Counted from the first letter of the stretch, positions 27,717 through 36,990 are shown. The stretch is 64,000 bases of DNA from Rhizobium sp. BG4 (GCF_016864575.1 NZ_CP044125.1:186001-250000); one strand, 5' to 3'. Made by a program: numbers and translations. Notes: generated by a model from the letters alone, not told the origin.

Positions 27717-28310
27717 ATGCGCTACGGGGGTTGGGTCATTGCGGTCGTGGCTTCAGGGCTTTCGATCTCGACATTTGCGCTGCCCGCGCCGTCCTATGCC
27801 GAACCTGCCTATATCTCCGTCGTGCGCGAATATGTGGATACCGTGGTCCGGCCGATGGTCAACAATCCCGTCGTGCTGAAGGCCATCAAGGACCAGAACG
27901 TCCGCTTCGGCGATGTCAGCAAGACCGATATCCAGGTTCTGGACGGCACCTACCGCTCCGAGGTCGAGACCGGCCAGTTCCAGATGATCTCGAAGCTGAT
28001 GATGAACCCGGTCTCCCGCTATCTGAAATCGAAGCAGGACAATTCCCAGGGCGTCATCATCGAGTTCTTCGTCACCGACAAGAACGGATTGAATGTCGGC
28101 GAGAGCCGCACGACGATGGATTACTGGCAGGGCGACGAGAACAAATACCTCCGAACCTTCGCGCGTGATTCGGACGAGACCTTCATCGACCGCGCCGAGC
28201 GCGATGACGTGACGCAAATCCTTGAAACACAAGCGAGTTTCACGATCCGGGACGAGACCGGCAAGGCCATCGGCATCGCCACCGTGACGATCGCGCTGGA
28301 CGCAATCTGA
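27717..28310 (+). CDS. Secreted Cache-like sensor-domain protein
   Basis: 197 aa. Cleavable signal peptide M-R-Y-G-G-W-V-I-A-V-V then hydrophobic to A-P-S-Y-A|E-P. The mature part looks like a lone single-Cache/PDC domain: F-F-V-T-D-K-N-G-L-N-V-G-E-S and T-M-D-Y-W-Q-G-D-E-N-K-Y resemble the strand-loop core of periplasmic sensor domains. No transmembrane output domain follows, so it would be a free periplasmic ligand binder. AAGGAAGG precedes ATG 27717. Domain assignment is by eye. Confidence 0.65.
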   Translation: MRYGGWVIAVVASGLSISTFALPAPSYAEPAYISVVREYVDTVVRPMVNNPVVLKAIKDQNVRFGDVSKTDIQVLDGTYRSEVETGQFQMISKLMMNPVSRYLKSKQDNSQGVIIEFFVTDKNGLNVGESRTTMDYWQGDENKYLRTFARDSDETFIDRAERDDVTQILETQASFTIRDETGKAIGIATVTIALDAI

Positions 28311-28721
28311 AGCTTCTTCGTGTTTCGAATCGCTAGACCGATTTGCCGACGAAACACCATCGCTAGATTTAAAATTTCGTGTTTTTTTGATGACATCGGT
28401 ATCATTTCCCGGCTTGACCGCGCCAAGCCCTTGAAAAACAAGGCCTCCAGGCTTTTCCCCAGTGTCCACAGCCCCATCCACAATATGTTGTGGTGAACGC
28501 TTCGTTAAAAACCACCCCTTGACGGAATCGCGTGTTTCAAACTTAATGGGATCCGATGTTGCGGCGGCAACTGGACCGGAATTAACGAGGCCGGTTCTCT
28601 TCAAAATTCAAGCGTGGAATCAGGGCGTTGCATCTATGACGGATGACCGCTGCGTGGCATTCCTTGCGCAAATTTTTGACCGCCCGGCAGTGACATTGGG
28701 GCTGGCGAAAAATAGCTGTTA
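28311..28721. other. Long non-coding stretch before the nrdJ promoter
   Basis: No convincing gene. It contains CCACAATATGTTGTGG (28478-28493), a dyad resembling a single NrdR box, next to two TCCACA words (DnaA-box-like). No B12-riboswitch core was found. Confidence 0.5.
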
Positions 28722-28737
28722 ATACTATATTTAGTGC
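28722..28737. promoter_or_regulatory. NrdR box 1
   Basis: ATACTATATTTAGTGC fits the NrdR consensus (ACACWATATATWGTGT-like). Core CTATATTTAG begins at 28725. Confidence 0.75.
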
Positions 28738-28752
28738 TAGCAGCCATCATCA

Positions 28753-28768
28753 CCACAATATACAGGAA
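28753..28768. promoter_or_regulatory. NrdR box 2
   Basis: CCACAATATACAGGAA with core CAATATACAG starting at 28756, exactly 31 bp (three helical turns) after the first core: the classic NrdR tandem spacing upstream of ribonucleotide reductase genes. Confidence 0.7.
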
Positions 28769-28780
28769 GGACATCTCCGG

Positions 28781-28846
28781 ATGACACCCCTGTCACAATA
28801 CGGATACGAGAACTGGCTGCGCCCTTCCTGGCGCGCTGCCGGATGA
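28781..28846 (+). CDS. Possible 21-aa leader peptide ahead of nrdJ
   Basis: ATG 28781 with AGGAAGG 11-17 bases upstream, reading M-T-P-L-S-Q-Y-G-Y-E-N-W and ending TGA 28844-28846, 54 bp before nrdJ. Two tryptophans and two tyrosines in 21 residues. It may be a regulatory uORF or chance. Confidence 0.3.
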   Translation: MTPLSQYGYENWLRPSWRAAG

Positions 28847-28900
28847 GGAAACTTGCGCCTTGGTCATCGGGGACGGGCGCGCAGATTAGAGGTTGGCGAC

Positions 28901-31900
28901 ATGCGCATTGAACGGCGTTTCACGAAAGCGGAACAAGGTGCCTATGGGGAAATCGAATTCCGCAAGGCGACCAGCGAGATCAAGAACCCTGACGGTTCGA
29001 TCGTCTTCCGCCTCGAGAACATCGACGTTCCCGCGCAGTTTTCGCAGGTCGCCGCCGACATCCTGGCGCAGAAGTATTTCCGCAAGGCCGGCGTTCCCGC
29101 ACGCCTGAAGAAGGTCGAGGAAAACGACGTTCCGTCGTTCCTGTGGCGCTCGGTTGCCGATGAAGCAGCGCTGAAGGATCTGCCGAAGGATCAGCAGTAC
29201 GGCTCGGAAACCGACGCCCGTCAGGTTTTCGACCGCCTGGCCGGCACCTGGACCTACTGGGGCTGGAAGGGTGGCTACTTCTCTTCGGAAGAAGATGCGT
29301 CGGCATTCAAGGACGAGCTCGCCTACATGCTCGCCACGCAGCGCGTTGCCCCGAACTCGCCGCAGTGGTTCAACACCGGCATGCATTGGGCATACGGCAT
29401 CGACGGCCCGGGCCAGGGCCACTATTACGTCGATCCGTTCACCGGCAAGCTGACCAAGTCGAAGTCCGCCTACGAACATCCGCAGCCGCATGCCTGCTTC
29501 ATCCAGTCGGTTGAAGACGACCTCGTCAACGAAGGCGGCATCATGGACCTCTGGGTGCGCGAAGCGCGCCTCTTCAAGTACGGCTCCGGCACCGGCTCCA
29601 ACTTCTCCATGCTGCGCGGCGAAGGCGAAAGGCTTTCCGGCGGCGGCCGCTCCTCCGGCCTGATGAGCTTCCTGAAGATCGGCGACCGCGCTGCCGGCGC
29701 CATCAAATCGGGCGGCACGACCCGCCGTGCGGCCAAGATGGTCGTCGTCGACATCGACCATCCGGATATCGAGGAATACATCAACTGGAAGGTCAAGGAA
29801 GAGCAGAAGGTTGCCGCTCTGGTCACCGGTTCGAAGGTCGTCGCCAAGCATCTGAAGGCGATCATGAAGGCCTGCGTCAATTGCGACGGCGGCGATGACG
29901 GCGAGTGTTTCGACCCGGCCAAGAACCCGGCCCTGAAGCGCGAAATCCGCGCTGCCAAGAAGGACCAGGTTCCGGAAAACTATATCGGCCGCGTCATCCA
30001 GTTCGCCCGCCAGGGCTACACGGACATGGAATTCAAGACCTACGACACGGACTGGGATAGCGAAGCCTACCTGACCGTTTCGGGCCAGAACTCCAACAAC
30101 TCAGTCTCGATCAAGGACGACTTCCTGCGCGCTGTCGAAAACGACGGCGACTGGCACCTGACCGCCCGCAAGGACGGCAAGGTCATGAAGACGCTGAAGG
30201 CCCGCGACCTCTGGGAGTCGATCTCCTACGCCGCCTGGGCATCGGCCGATCCGGGCCTGCACTTCAACACGACGATGAACGACTGGCACACCTCGCCGGC
30301 CGGCGGCCAGATCCGCGGCTCGAACCCGTGCTCGGAATACATGTTCCTCGACGACACCGCCTGCAACCTGGCTTCGCTGAACCTGCTGCAGTTCAAGGAC
30401 AAGGCAACGAAGCGCATCGACATCGCCGATTACGAACATGCCGTCCGCCTCTGGACCGTCGTGCTCGAAGTTTCGGTCATGATGGCGCAGTTCCCGTCGA
30501 AGCGGATTGCCGAACTCTCCTACGAATACCGCACGCTCGGCCTCGGCTACGCCAATATCGGCGGCCTGCTGATGTCCTCCGGCATCCCCTATGACTCGGC
30601 AGAAGGCCGCGCCATTGCCGGCTCGCTGACCGCGATCATGACCGGCATCTGCTACGCAACCTCGGCTGAAATGGCCTCCGAGCTCGGCCCGTTCCCGAAC
30701 TTTGCGCCAAACCGCGAGAGCATGCTGCGCGTCATGCGCAACCATCGCCGCGCCGCTTACGGCGAGACCTCCGGCTATGAGGCCCTGTCGGTCAACCCGG
30801 TCGCGCTGATCCATTCCGAAAACCCGGATCAGGACCTCGCCGCTCACGCCAAGAGCGCCTGGGACAAGGCGATCGAACTCGGCGAGAAGCATGGCTACCG
30901 CAACGCCCAGGTCTCGGTTATTGCCCCGACCGGCACGATCGGCCTGGTCATGGACTGCGACACGACCGGCATCGAGCCCGACTTCGCACTCGTCAAGTTC
31001 AAGAAGCTCGCCGGCGGCGGCTACTTCAAGATCATCAACCGCGCCGTTCCGGATGCGCTGCGTTCGCTCGGCTATTCCGAAGCGCAGATTGCCGAGATCG
31101 AGGCCTACGCTGTCGGCCACGGCAACCTGAACCAGGCGCCCGGCGTCAACCCCTCGACCCTGAAGACCAAGGGCTTCACCGACGAGAAGGTGGAAGCCGT
31201 CAACGCCGCGCTGAAGAACGCCTTCGACATCAAGTTCGTCTTCAACCAGTGGACGCTCGGCACCGACTTCCTCAAGGATACCCTGAAGGTCTCCGACGAG
31301 CAGCTCGCCGACATGAGCTTCAACCTGCTCGACCACATGGGCTTTTCGAAGAAGGACATCGAGGCCGCCAACGTTCACGTCTGCGGCGCCATGACCCTGG
31401 AAGGCGCACCCTTCCTGAAGAACGAGCATCTGCCGGTCTTCGATTGCGCCAACCCGTGCGGCAAGATCGGCAAGCGTTATCTCTCGGTCGAGAGCCATAT
31501 CCGCATGATGGCGGCTGCGCAGCCGTTCATCTCGGGTGCGATCTCCAAGACGATCAACATGCCGAATGATGCCACCGTCGAGGATTGCAAGAGCGCTTAC
31601 ATGCTCTCCTGGAAGCTCGGCCTGAAGGCAAACGCCCTCTACCGTGACGGCTCCAAGCTGTCGCAGCCGCTGAACGCTTCGCTGATCGAAGACGAAGCCG
31701 ATGAGGATGCACTCGAAGAGCTGCTGCAGCAGCCGGTCGCGGCCCAGGCCGTCACCGTCACCGAGAAGATCATCGAGCGTGTCATCGAACGCGTGACCCG
31801 CGAACGCGAGAAGCTGCCGAACCGCCGCCAGGGCTACACCCAGAAGGCAGCTGTCGGCGGACACAAGGTTTATCTGCGCACCGGCGAATTCGGTGACGGC

Positions 31901-32725
31901 CGCCTTGGCGAAATCTTCATCGACATGCACAAGGAAGGCGCTGCTTTCCGTGCGATGATGAACAACTTCGCGATCGCCATCTCGCTCGGCCTGCAGTACG
32001 GCGTGCCGCTCGAGGAATATGTCGAAGCCTTCACCTTCACCAAGTTCGAGCCGGCCGGCATGGTCATCGGCAACGACGCGATCAAGAATGCCACGTCGAT
32101 CCTCGACTACGTGTTCCGCGAACTCGCCGTCTCCTATCTCGGCCGTCATGACCTGGCGCATGTCGATACGTCCGACTTCTCGAACACGGCACTCGGCAAG
32201 GGCATCCAGGAAGGCAAGACCAACCTCGTCTCGACCGGCTGGACCCGCGGCTACAAGCCGACGCTCGTTCCCGGCACCGGCGACCGCCTGGTCGGCGAAC
32301 CGAAGGGCGCATCGGCAGCAACGCCTGTCCGCGCCTCCTCGGCCGGTACGGTCACCGCCTTTGCGGGCGCTGCTGCCCGCAAGCTGGAACCGGCAACCGC
32401 CGTCGCCACCTCCGAAATCGTCGCCTTCAAGCGCGATTACGAGGAGCGCGCCAAGGAACTGGCCGAGGAAATCGCCGACGAAGTGAACGAAGAGCTCGCT
32501 TCCGAAGCCCAGCAGCAGGCCACCGCTCTCTTCTCCGACAAGGCCGCCGCCGACGCTGCGACCGCCAAGACGGAAGCCAAGAAGGTAGAAGCCGAACGCC
32601 GCGCCCGCTCCATCATGCAGGGCTACACGGGCAACATGTGCTCCGAGTGCCAGAACTTCACGATGGTCCGCAACGGCACCTGCGAGAAGTGCGACACGTG
32701 CGGCGCGACCAGCGGCTGCAGCTGA
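28901..32725 (+). CDS. nrdJ: Adenosylcobalamin-dependent (class II) ribonucleotide reductase
   Basis: 1274 aa, the large rhizobial NrdJ form. It reduces ribonucleotides to deoxyribonucleotides using a B12-generated thiyl radical, without oxygen. Seen: finger-loop core with [16 protein letters not shown], a TSCPD-type domain near residues 985-1085 ([10 protein letters not shown]) and a Cys-rich C-terminus ([14 protein letters not shown]) for re-reduction. A charged linker precedes the TSCPD domain. ATG 28901 begins [10 protein letters not shown]. NrdR boxes at 28722 and 28753 predict repression when dATP is high. Confidence 0.97.
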   Translation: MRIERRFTKAEQGAYGEIEFRKATSEIKNPDGSIVFRLENIDVPAQFSQVAADILAQKYFRKAGVPARLKKVEENDVPSFLWRSVADEAALKDLPKDQQYGSETDARQVFDRLAGTWTYWGWKGGYFSSEEDASAFKDELAYMLATQRVAPNSPQWFNTGMHWAYGIDGPGQGHYYVDPFTGKLTKSKSAYEHPQPHACFIQSVEDDLVNEGGIMDLWVREARLFKYGSGTGSNFSMLRGEGERLSGGGRSSGLMSFLKIGDRAAGAIKSGGTTRRAAKMVVVDIDHPDIEEYINWKVKEEQKVAALVTGSKVVAKHLKAIMKACVNCDGGDDGECFDPAKNPALKREIRAAKKDQVPENYIGRVIQFARQGYTDMEFKTYDTDWDSEAYLTVSGQNSNNSVSIKDDFLRAVENDGDWHLTARKDGKVMKTLKARDLWESISYAAWASADPGLHFNTTMNDWHTSPAGGQIRGSNPCSEYMFLDDTACNLASLNLLQFKDKATKRIDIADYEHAVRLWTVVLEVSVMMAQFPSKRIAELSYEYRTLGLGYANIGGLLMSSGIPYDSAEGRAIAGSLTAIMTGICYATSAEMASELGPFPNFAPNRESMLRVMRNHRRAAYGETSGYEALSVNPVALIHSENPDQDLAAHAKSAWDKAIELGEKHGYRNAQVSVIAPTGTIGLVMDCDTTGIEPDFALVKFKKLAGGGYFKIINRAVPDALRSLGYSEAQIAEIEAYAVGHGNLNQAPGVNPSTLKTKGFTDEKVEAVNAALKNAFDIKFVFNQWTLGTDFLKDTLKVSDEQLADMSFNLLDHMGFSKKDIEAANVHVCGAMTLEGAPFLKNEHLPVFDCANPCGKIGKRYLSVESHIRMMAAAQPFISGAISKTINMPNDATVEDCKSAYMLSWKLGLKANALYRDGSKLSQPLNASLIEDEADEDALEELLQQPVAAQAVTVTEKIIERVIERVTREREKLPNRRQGYTQKAAVGGHKVYLRTGEFGDGRLGEIFIDMHKEGAAFRAMMNNFAIAISLGLQYGVPLEEYVEAFTFTKFEPAGMVIGNDAIKNATSILDYVFRELAVSYLGRHDLAHVDTSDFSNTALGKGIQEGKTNLVSTGWTRGYKPTLVPGTGDRLVGEPKGASAATPVRASSAGTVTAFAGAAARKLEPATAVATSEIVAFKRDYEERAKELAEEIADEVNEELASEAQQQATALFSDKAAADAATAKTEAKKVEAERRARSIMQGYTGNMCSECQNFTMVRNGTCEKCDTCGATSGCS

Positions 32726-32751
32726 TTTTTCAGCGGAGAGTGAATGTGATA

Positions 32752-32777
32752 GGGGCGCTTCGGCGCCCCTTTTTGTT
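32752..32777 (+). terminator. Rho-independent terminator of nrdJ
   Basis: GGGGCGC-TTCG-GCGCCCC (32752-32769), a tetraloop hairpin followed by TTTTTGTT, 27 bp after the stop. Confidence 0.93.
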
Positions 32778-32799
32778 TTCGTGGCACGGCCGATCATCA

Positions 32800-32858
32800 C
32801 CCGCCCTCGTCCTTCGAGGCTCCGGCTTTGCCTCCGCACCTCAGGATGAGGGCTGGCC
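32800..32858. repeat. Palindromic intergenic repeat, copy A
   Basis: Begins CCCGCCCTCGTCCTTCGAGG, contains CGCACCTCAGGATGAGGGCT and ends GGCTGGCC. Part of a family with copies B (inverted) and C in this window; the word CTCATCCTGAGGTGC is frequent between genes of Rhizobiales. Confidence 0.8.
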
Positions 32859-32937
32859 GTTGGCGCCTAACCGAAGCAAGTAACGCCACGAGTGAGTTGC
32901 TAGAGGTCTGGCCTCCCATCGCAGGCAAAGCGCCCAC

Positions 32938-32997
32938 TCCAGCCTCATCCTGAGGTGCAAAGCCCAAAGGGCGCAGCCTCGAAAGATCAGGCTGGCC
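32938..32997. repeat. Palindromic intergenic repeat, copy B (inverted)
   Basis: Reverse-complement relative of copy A: CCTCATCCTGAGGTGC ... GCAGCCTCGAAAGATCAG, ending GGCTGGCC. A and B face each other 80 bp apart and could form a long stem. Confidence 0.75.
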
Positions 32998-33004
32998 ACC
33001 GCTC

Positions 33005-33301
33005 TTATTTTGCCGACACCGGCCCACGCTTCGACAGACCCGGCAACGCCTCATAATTCAGGGCGATCAGCGCCTCCTTCTTGCGCCGCGACCAGCCCGT
33101 GATCTGCCGCTCCCTTGCGATGGCATCGATGATGCGGTCGTAGGTCTCGGTGAAGACCAGTTCGACGGGCAGGCGTTTGGCAGTGTAACCATCGTATATC
33201 CGGGCATTGTGCTCCCAGACGCGCGCTTCGATATTCTGCTTCGTCAGCCCGGTATAATAGGACCCGTCGCGGCATCGCAGGATGTAGACGGTCACTTCCA
33301 T
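33005..33301 (-). CDS. GIY-YIG nuclease family protein
   Basis: 98 aa single-domain GIY-YIG: V-Y-I-L-R-C ... S-Y-Y-T-G-L-T, the catalytic Arg region (I-E-A-R-V-W-E-H-N) and Glu in A-R-E-R-Q-I-T-G-W-S (all UvrC/UPF0213-like). ATG 33301 has GGAGCAG upstream. It is bracketed by palindromic repeats (A and B downstream, C upstream). DNA cleavage is a family property; the substrate is unknown. Confidence 0.9.
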   Translation of the reverse strand: MEVTVYILRCRDGSYYTGLTKQNIEARVWEHNARIYDGYTAKRLPVELVFTETYDRIIDAIARERQITGWSRRKKEALIALNYEALPGLSKRGPVSAK

Positions 33302-33355
33302 GAACTGCTCCGATGCCAACGGCGAACGCTACCATGGCGAGTGCCAGAGCTACAA

Positions 33356-33413
33356 CCCGCCCTCGTCCTTCGAGGCTTTTGCTTCGCCTCCGCACCTCGG
33401 GATGCGGGCTGGC
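33356..33413. repeat. Palindromic intergenic repeat, copy C
   Basis: Starts CCCGCCCTCGTCCTTCGAGG like copy A, then TTTTGCTTCG, then CTCCGCACCTCGGGATG and GCGGGCTGGCC. Same orientation as A, 55 bp upstream of the GIY-YIG start. Confidence 0.8.
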
Positions 33414-33504
33414 CGTTGTGCGCGTGTTGTTTTTGCCTAGAAACACCGGCCGGCTTCATGCCATATGCAGACATCAAGACAGCCGGTTGAGTTTGGGTAG
33501 GATC

Positions 33505-33717
33505 ATGGACGAAAAACAATTCCTCGCGCTTTGCAAGAACGGGCAGTTCAAGGAAGCGCTGGCGCTGGCGAATGAGGGCCGTGAGGACCAGAAGTTTACG
33601 CCGAGCCGGTTCTCGATGGACAAGAAGACCAAGAAGCCGATCTTCTATCGCGGCAACAAGCGCGTCGAAGTCGATGAAAACGGCGAATGGCAGATTTCCA
33701 AGAATACGCATGATTGA
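33505..33717 (+). CDS. Small conserved-looking protein, unknown function
   Basis: 70 aa from ATG 33505 (GTAGGATC before it). Highly charged: lysine-rich M-D-K-K-T-K-K-P-I-F-Y-R-G-N-K-R with a short beta-rich C-terminus (V-E-V-D-E-N-G-E-W-Q-I). No domain recognised. Confidence 0.6.
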   Translation: MDEKQFLALCKNGQFKEALALANEGREDQKFTPSRFSMDKKTKKPIFYRGNKRVEVDENGEWQISKNTHD

Positions 33718-33807
33718 GCGCTTGCCGTGACCGGCGGCGCGCGAAGCGCATAGGCGAGAAGGCCATTCTGGAATATCCTGATCGGACCAGAAACGGAGGA
33801 TCGCGCC

Positions 33808-34401
33808 ATGGCCTTCATTCACACTCCCGATGCATCCGCAAATGACAAGACGGCATCGATGTATGCCGCGGCGGAGGCGAGTTACGGGTATCTGCCGAAC
33901 ATGTACCGCGCCTTCGGGCACCGGCCGGAGGTGATGGAGCATTGGGGTGCGCTGCTGTCGAGCATCCGCAGCCACATGACGCTCAGGCGCTACGAGCTGG
34001 TGACGCTGGCGGCCGCCAAGGAGTTGAAATCCTCCTATTGCATGTTGGCGCACGGTTCCGTGCTGCTGCGCGAAGGCTTTACCAATGATGGGCTCGCGGC
34101 AACCGCCGATGGCGGCGAGAAGGCGCCTGTCGATGCGGGTGAGCGGGCGATCATGGCGTTTGCCGCCAAGGTGGTGCGCGACGCCACCAGTATCACCCAG
34201 CAGGATGTCGATGCGCTGAAGAAGCACGGGTTCTCGGATGCAGAGATTTTCGACATCACGGCAGCGGCCGCCGTGCGCTGCTTCTTCTCGAAGATGCTGG
34301 ATGGTCTCGGCGCTGCACCCGACCATGCCTATGCCGAGCGGCTCGATCCCAATCTGCGCAAATCGCTCGCCATCGGCCGGCCGATCGAGGGGCTCGTCTG
34401 A
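33808..34401 (+). CDS. Carboxymuconolactone decarboxylase / AhpD-like family protein
   Basis: 197 aa all-helical AhpD-like protein with E-L-V-T-L-A-A-A-K-E and S-Y-C-M-L-A-H (about residues 71-77). The peroxidase motif E-x(n)-CxxC is reduced to a single cysteine plus His, as in peroxidase-related CMD proteins. A possible role is peroxide or hydroperoxide protection. CGGAGG precedes the ATG. Confidence 0.85.
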   Translation: MAFIHTPDASANDKTASMYAAAEASYGYLPNMYRAFGHRPEVMEHWGALLSSIRSHMTLRRYELVTLAAAKELKSSYCMLAHGSVLLREGFTNDGLAATADGGEKAPVDAGERAIMAFAAKVVRDATSITQQDVDALKKHGFSDAEIFDITAAAAVRCFFSKMLDGLGAAPDHAYAERLDPNLRKSLAIGRPIEGLV

Positions 34402-34511
34402 CAATGCAATCGACCTCTCGCCGTCCACCACCTTGCGGCTGTGGCTGGTTCGTGGAGCATGCGGCTTTTCTCGCTTAGGTTCCTCGGGTCACTCAACGCT
34501 GACGGGAGGAA

Positions 34512-34676
34512 ATGATGGCTTACAGGAAGCGCAACGGCAAAGATACCTGGCATTGGTGCCGCAACTGCAGCAACTGGCCGATGTCAGACTATGACGAACG
34601 CCCTACGAAGCCTGCGAGCGGCGAGCTTTGCAATGAGTGCTTGGCCAAGGACAATGCAGGAAACTGCACCAAGTAG
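34512..34676 (+). CDS. 54-aa zinc-ribbon-like protein
   Basis: ATG 34512 (or 34515) with GGGAGGA just upstream. The product has C-R-N-C (about residues 16-19) and C-N-E-C (about 40-43), a likely zinc ribbon, around W-H-W and W-P-M-S-D-Y. Soluble. Unknown function. Confidence 0.65.
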   Translation: MMAYRKRNGKDTWHWCRNCSNWPMSDYDERPTKPASGELCNECLAKDNAGNCTK

Positions 34677-34756
34677 ATTATTCACCCCTCGGTCCCTTTG
34701 CGTCTCAGTGGGATCAAGTGCGCCCAGTATTGGGGCATGGGCGTGGAGACGTGAGT

Positions 34757-34784
34757 CAGCCACCGCGCAGACGAGCGGTGGCTG
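34757..34784. terminator. Hairpin between convergent small genes
   Basis: CAGCCACCGC (34757-34766) and GCGGTGGCTG (34775-34784), perfect 10-bp stem with an 8-base loop; no T-run. It lies between the zinc-ribbon gene and the convergent membrane-protein gene. Confidence 0.5.
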
Positions 34785-34820
34785 GATTCCTGTGACAGGC
34801 ACAGGCATGAGGGAGCGGCC

Positions 34821-35012
34821 CTAGGCCCGCCGTCTGGCGAGCGCGATCACCACGACGCCGACGATGGCGGCCAGCGCGCCCCAATAGATCCAGGGCGTCT
34901 GGTCGATCATGAAGCTCTCGGCGGGATAGGGGAAGTAGCCGCTGCCCTGCCCCATCCAGACGAGGCCGACGAGGATCAAGAGTATTCCGAGCACATAGGC
35001 GGCCTTGGTCAT
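34821..35012 (-). CDS. Small two-helix membrane protein
   Basis: 63 aa. M-T-K-A-A-Y-V-L-G then two hydrophobic helices (about 5-20 and 43-58) with G-Y-F-P-Y-P between, ending A-R-R-R-A. GCAGGAGACC precedes ATG 35012. It may be co-transcribed with the alpha/beta hydrolase gene, whose stop lies 19 bp upstream. Unknown function. Confidence 0.7.
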   Translation of the reverse strand: MTKAAYVLGILLILVGLVWMGQGSGYFPYPAESFMIDQTPWIYWGALAAIVGVVVIALARRRA

Positions 35013-35031
35013 TGGCGGTCTCCTGCCCGCG

Positions 35032-36060
35032 TTATTGCTGCGGGCTGTCGGCGAAATGGCGCATGGCGAATTCGGCGATGCGCTGGTTGGATTTGTCGGC
35101 ATCCTCGAGCAGATGCGGGAAGAGCTGCCAGCCGTGGATCAAGCCCGGCCAGACTTCAAGCGTCACATCGACACCGGCCTGGCGTGCCTTGTCGGCAAGG
35201 CGCAGGCTGTCGTCGAGCAGCGCTTCGCTGCCGGATACCTGCAGCAGCATCGGCGGCAGACCGGAAAGATCGGCGAAAAGCGGCGAGACGGCTGGATCCT
35301 GCGGCGCGGTGGCGCCGAGATAGGGCTTGGCGAACGCATCGATCACCGCCTTGCTGATCACCGGATCGGTCGCGGCATTGGCCTGCATCGAGGCGCCGCT
35401 GGCGGACAGATCGGAAACCGGGCTGATGGCGACGAAGGCTGCAGGAAGCTGGCGGCCAGCCGCCTTCTGCCGCAATACCGCTTCGAGCGCCAAGTTGGCG
35501 CCGGTGCCATCACCGGCGACGACGATATTGCCGCTCTCGTAGCCGTTTTCGAGCATCCAGCGATAGGCGGTCCTGATATCGTCGATCTGCGCCGGATAAC
35601 GCCCCTCCGGCACAAGACGGTAGTCGATCAGCAGCACATCCGACGAAGCCGCCTTGGCGAGCGATCCGGCCAGCAGCCGGTGTGTGCGCGGCGAGCCGCC
35701 GTGAAAGCCGCCGCCATGGACATAGAGAATACCGCGGCGGCCGAGCGGATGGTGAAGGCGGGCCGGCCAGATGAGATCGGCCTCAACGCCATCGGCATCC
35801 ATATGGCGGATCTGCACACGGGTCGGTTCGGGATTGTCGGCCATGAAGCTGCGGAAGGCGGCGGCCCGCTTTTCCGGCGTTGCGGCCTCGGAGAAATGCT
35901 TGGTCCAGCGGGAGCCCAGCGTCTCGACCTCGGTCTTCGACTTGGCGCTCTGCGGCGGCACATCGGCGGCGATCGCGAGCCCGGCCAAAGCAGGCAGGAG
36001 CGCAAGCGCCAGAACGGCCGTCCTCATCGCCCTAGCCTGAGATATTAACCGGTCACGCAT
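35032..36060 (-). CDS. Alpha/beta hydrolase (HSL-type) with altered nucleophile motif
   Basis: 342 aa, secreted: a hydrophobic signal follows M-R-T-A-V-L-A-L-A-L-L. HSL-family oxyanion motif H-G-G-G-F-H-G-G is intact, and the acid and His regions (A-L-L-D-D-S, G-L-I-H-G-W) are present. The nucleophile elbow, normally G-D-S-A-G, reads G-D-G-T-G near residue 182, so the catalytic Ser is Gly. ATG 36060 has CGGAGGG. Either inactive or using another residue. Confidence 0.82.
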   Translation of the reverse strand: MRDRLISQARAMRTAVLALALLPALAGLAIAADVPPQSAKSKTEVETLGSRWTKHFSEAATPEKRAAAFRSFMADNPEPTRVQIRHMDADGVEADLIWPARLHHPLGRRGILYVHGGGFHGGSPRTHRLLAGSLAKAASSDVLLIDYRLVPEGRYPAQIDDIRTAYRWMLENGYESGNIVVAGDGTGANLALEAVLRQKAAGRQLPAAFVAISPVSDLSASGASMQANAATDPVISKAVIDAFAKPYLGATAPQDPAVSPLFADLSGLPPMLLQVSGSEALLDDSLRLADKARQAGVDVTLEVWPGLIHGWQLFPHLLEDADKSNQRIAEFAMRHFADSPQQ

Positions 36061-36144
36061 CCAACCCTCCGAAAAACCGCGGCCGCCCTGCCCGATCATC
36101 GGACAGGACGGCCGCAGAAGTCAAAGGGTTGCTCGGGATTGCCC

Positions 36145-36990
36145 TCAGCTTTTCGGGAAGTCGGCGCCGATGCTGGTATCCTTCCAGGCTTCGACCAGCG
36201 CCAGCCGCTCGGCAAGCTTCTTGGTGACTGCTTCATAGCCGAACGCGCCGAGCACGAGATGGCGCGGCGCCTTCTCGACCTCCGTGATCTTGATCATCGC
36301 CTCGGCAGCACGCACGGGATCGCCCGGCTGCTGGCCGCTATAGCCCGACGTCTGCTTCATGCGCCCGGCAGCGGTCTCGGCATAATCGGCGATCTTGCTC
36401 TCCGTTTGGCGCAGCGAGCGGCCGGCCCAATCGGTGCGGAACGGGCCGGGCTCGACGCAGGTGACTTGGATGCCGAGGGCAGCCGTCTCGGCCGCCAGCG
36501 AATCTGAGAAGCCTTCGACGGCGTGCTTGCTGGCCGAATAATAGCCGGATGCCGGGAAGCCAATGAAACCGGCGACGGAGGTGATGTTGATGACATGGCC
36601 GCGGCGGCGGGTACGCATGCCGGGCAGCACGGCACGGGTCATGGCGAACAGGCCGAAGACATTGGCTTCGAACTGATCGCGGATTTCCTGATCGTCGCCT
36701 TCCTCGATCGAGGACTGGTAGCCATAGCCGGCATTGTTGACGAGAACGTCGATGCGGCCGAAGCGCTCCTCGGCTTCCTTGACGGCCGAGGCGATCTGCC
36801 CCTTGTCGGTGACATCGAGCGCGATGGCCAGCGCATTGTCATGACCTTCGGCGAGATCGGCGACGCGGGCCTTGTCGCGGGCAGTGACGATGGTCGGCCA
36901 GCCGCGGGCGATGGTGAGCTTGGCGAGCTCGCGGCCGAAGCCTGTCGAGCAGCCGGTGATGAACCAGACGGGGGCGTTGTCTTGGGACAT
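36145..36990 (-). CDS. SDR family oxidoreductase
   Basis: 281 aa classical SDR: T-G-C-S-T-G-F-G cofactor site, N-N-A-G, T-S-V-A-G catalytic Ser and Y-S-A-S-K. The C-terminal half resembles the 'oxidoreductase' type found beside LysR genes. Substrate unknown. Confidence 0.9.
   Translation of the reverse strand: MSQDNAPVWFITGCSTGFGRELAKLTIARGWPTIVTARDKARVADLAEGHDNALAIALDVTDKGQIASAVKEAEERFGRIDVLVNNAGYGYQSSIEEGDDQEIRDQFEANVFGLFAMTRAVLPGMRTRRRGHVINITSVAGFIGFPASGYYSASKHAVEGFSDSLAAETAALGIQVTCVEPGPFRTDWAGRSLRQTESKIADYAETAAGRMKQTSGYSGQQPGDPVRAAEAMIKITEVEKAPRHLVLGAFGYEAVTKKLAERLALVEAWKDTSIGADFPKS

Noticed and set aside
28471..28500. Replication origin / DnaA-box cluster (TCCACA words)
   Set aside because: Only two weak DnaA-like words and no AT-rich unwinding element; the dyad fits an NrdR-like site better.
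28311..28900. Cobalamin riboswitch before the B12-dependent nrdJ
   Set aside because: I looked for the B12-box core (AGTCAGGAGACCTGCC-like) and the GCCACTG helix and did not find them; NrdR boxes explain the control better.
28886..29851. Large minus-strand frames inside nrdJ, cysK, secY, cpdB and others
   Set aside because: High-GC shadow frames antisense to well-recognised genes, without ribosome-binding sites or family motifs.
32800..33413. CRISPR array
   Set aside because: Three copies only, two orientations and uneven spacing with a gene between them; typical palindromic intergenic elements.
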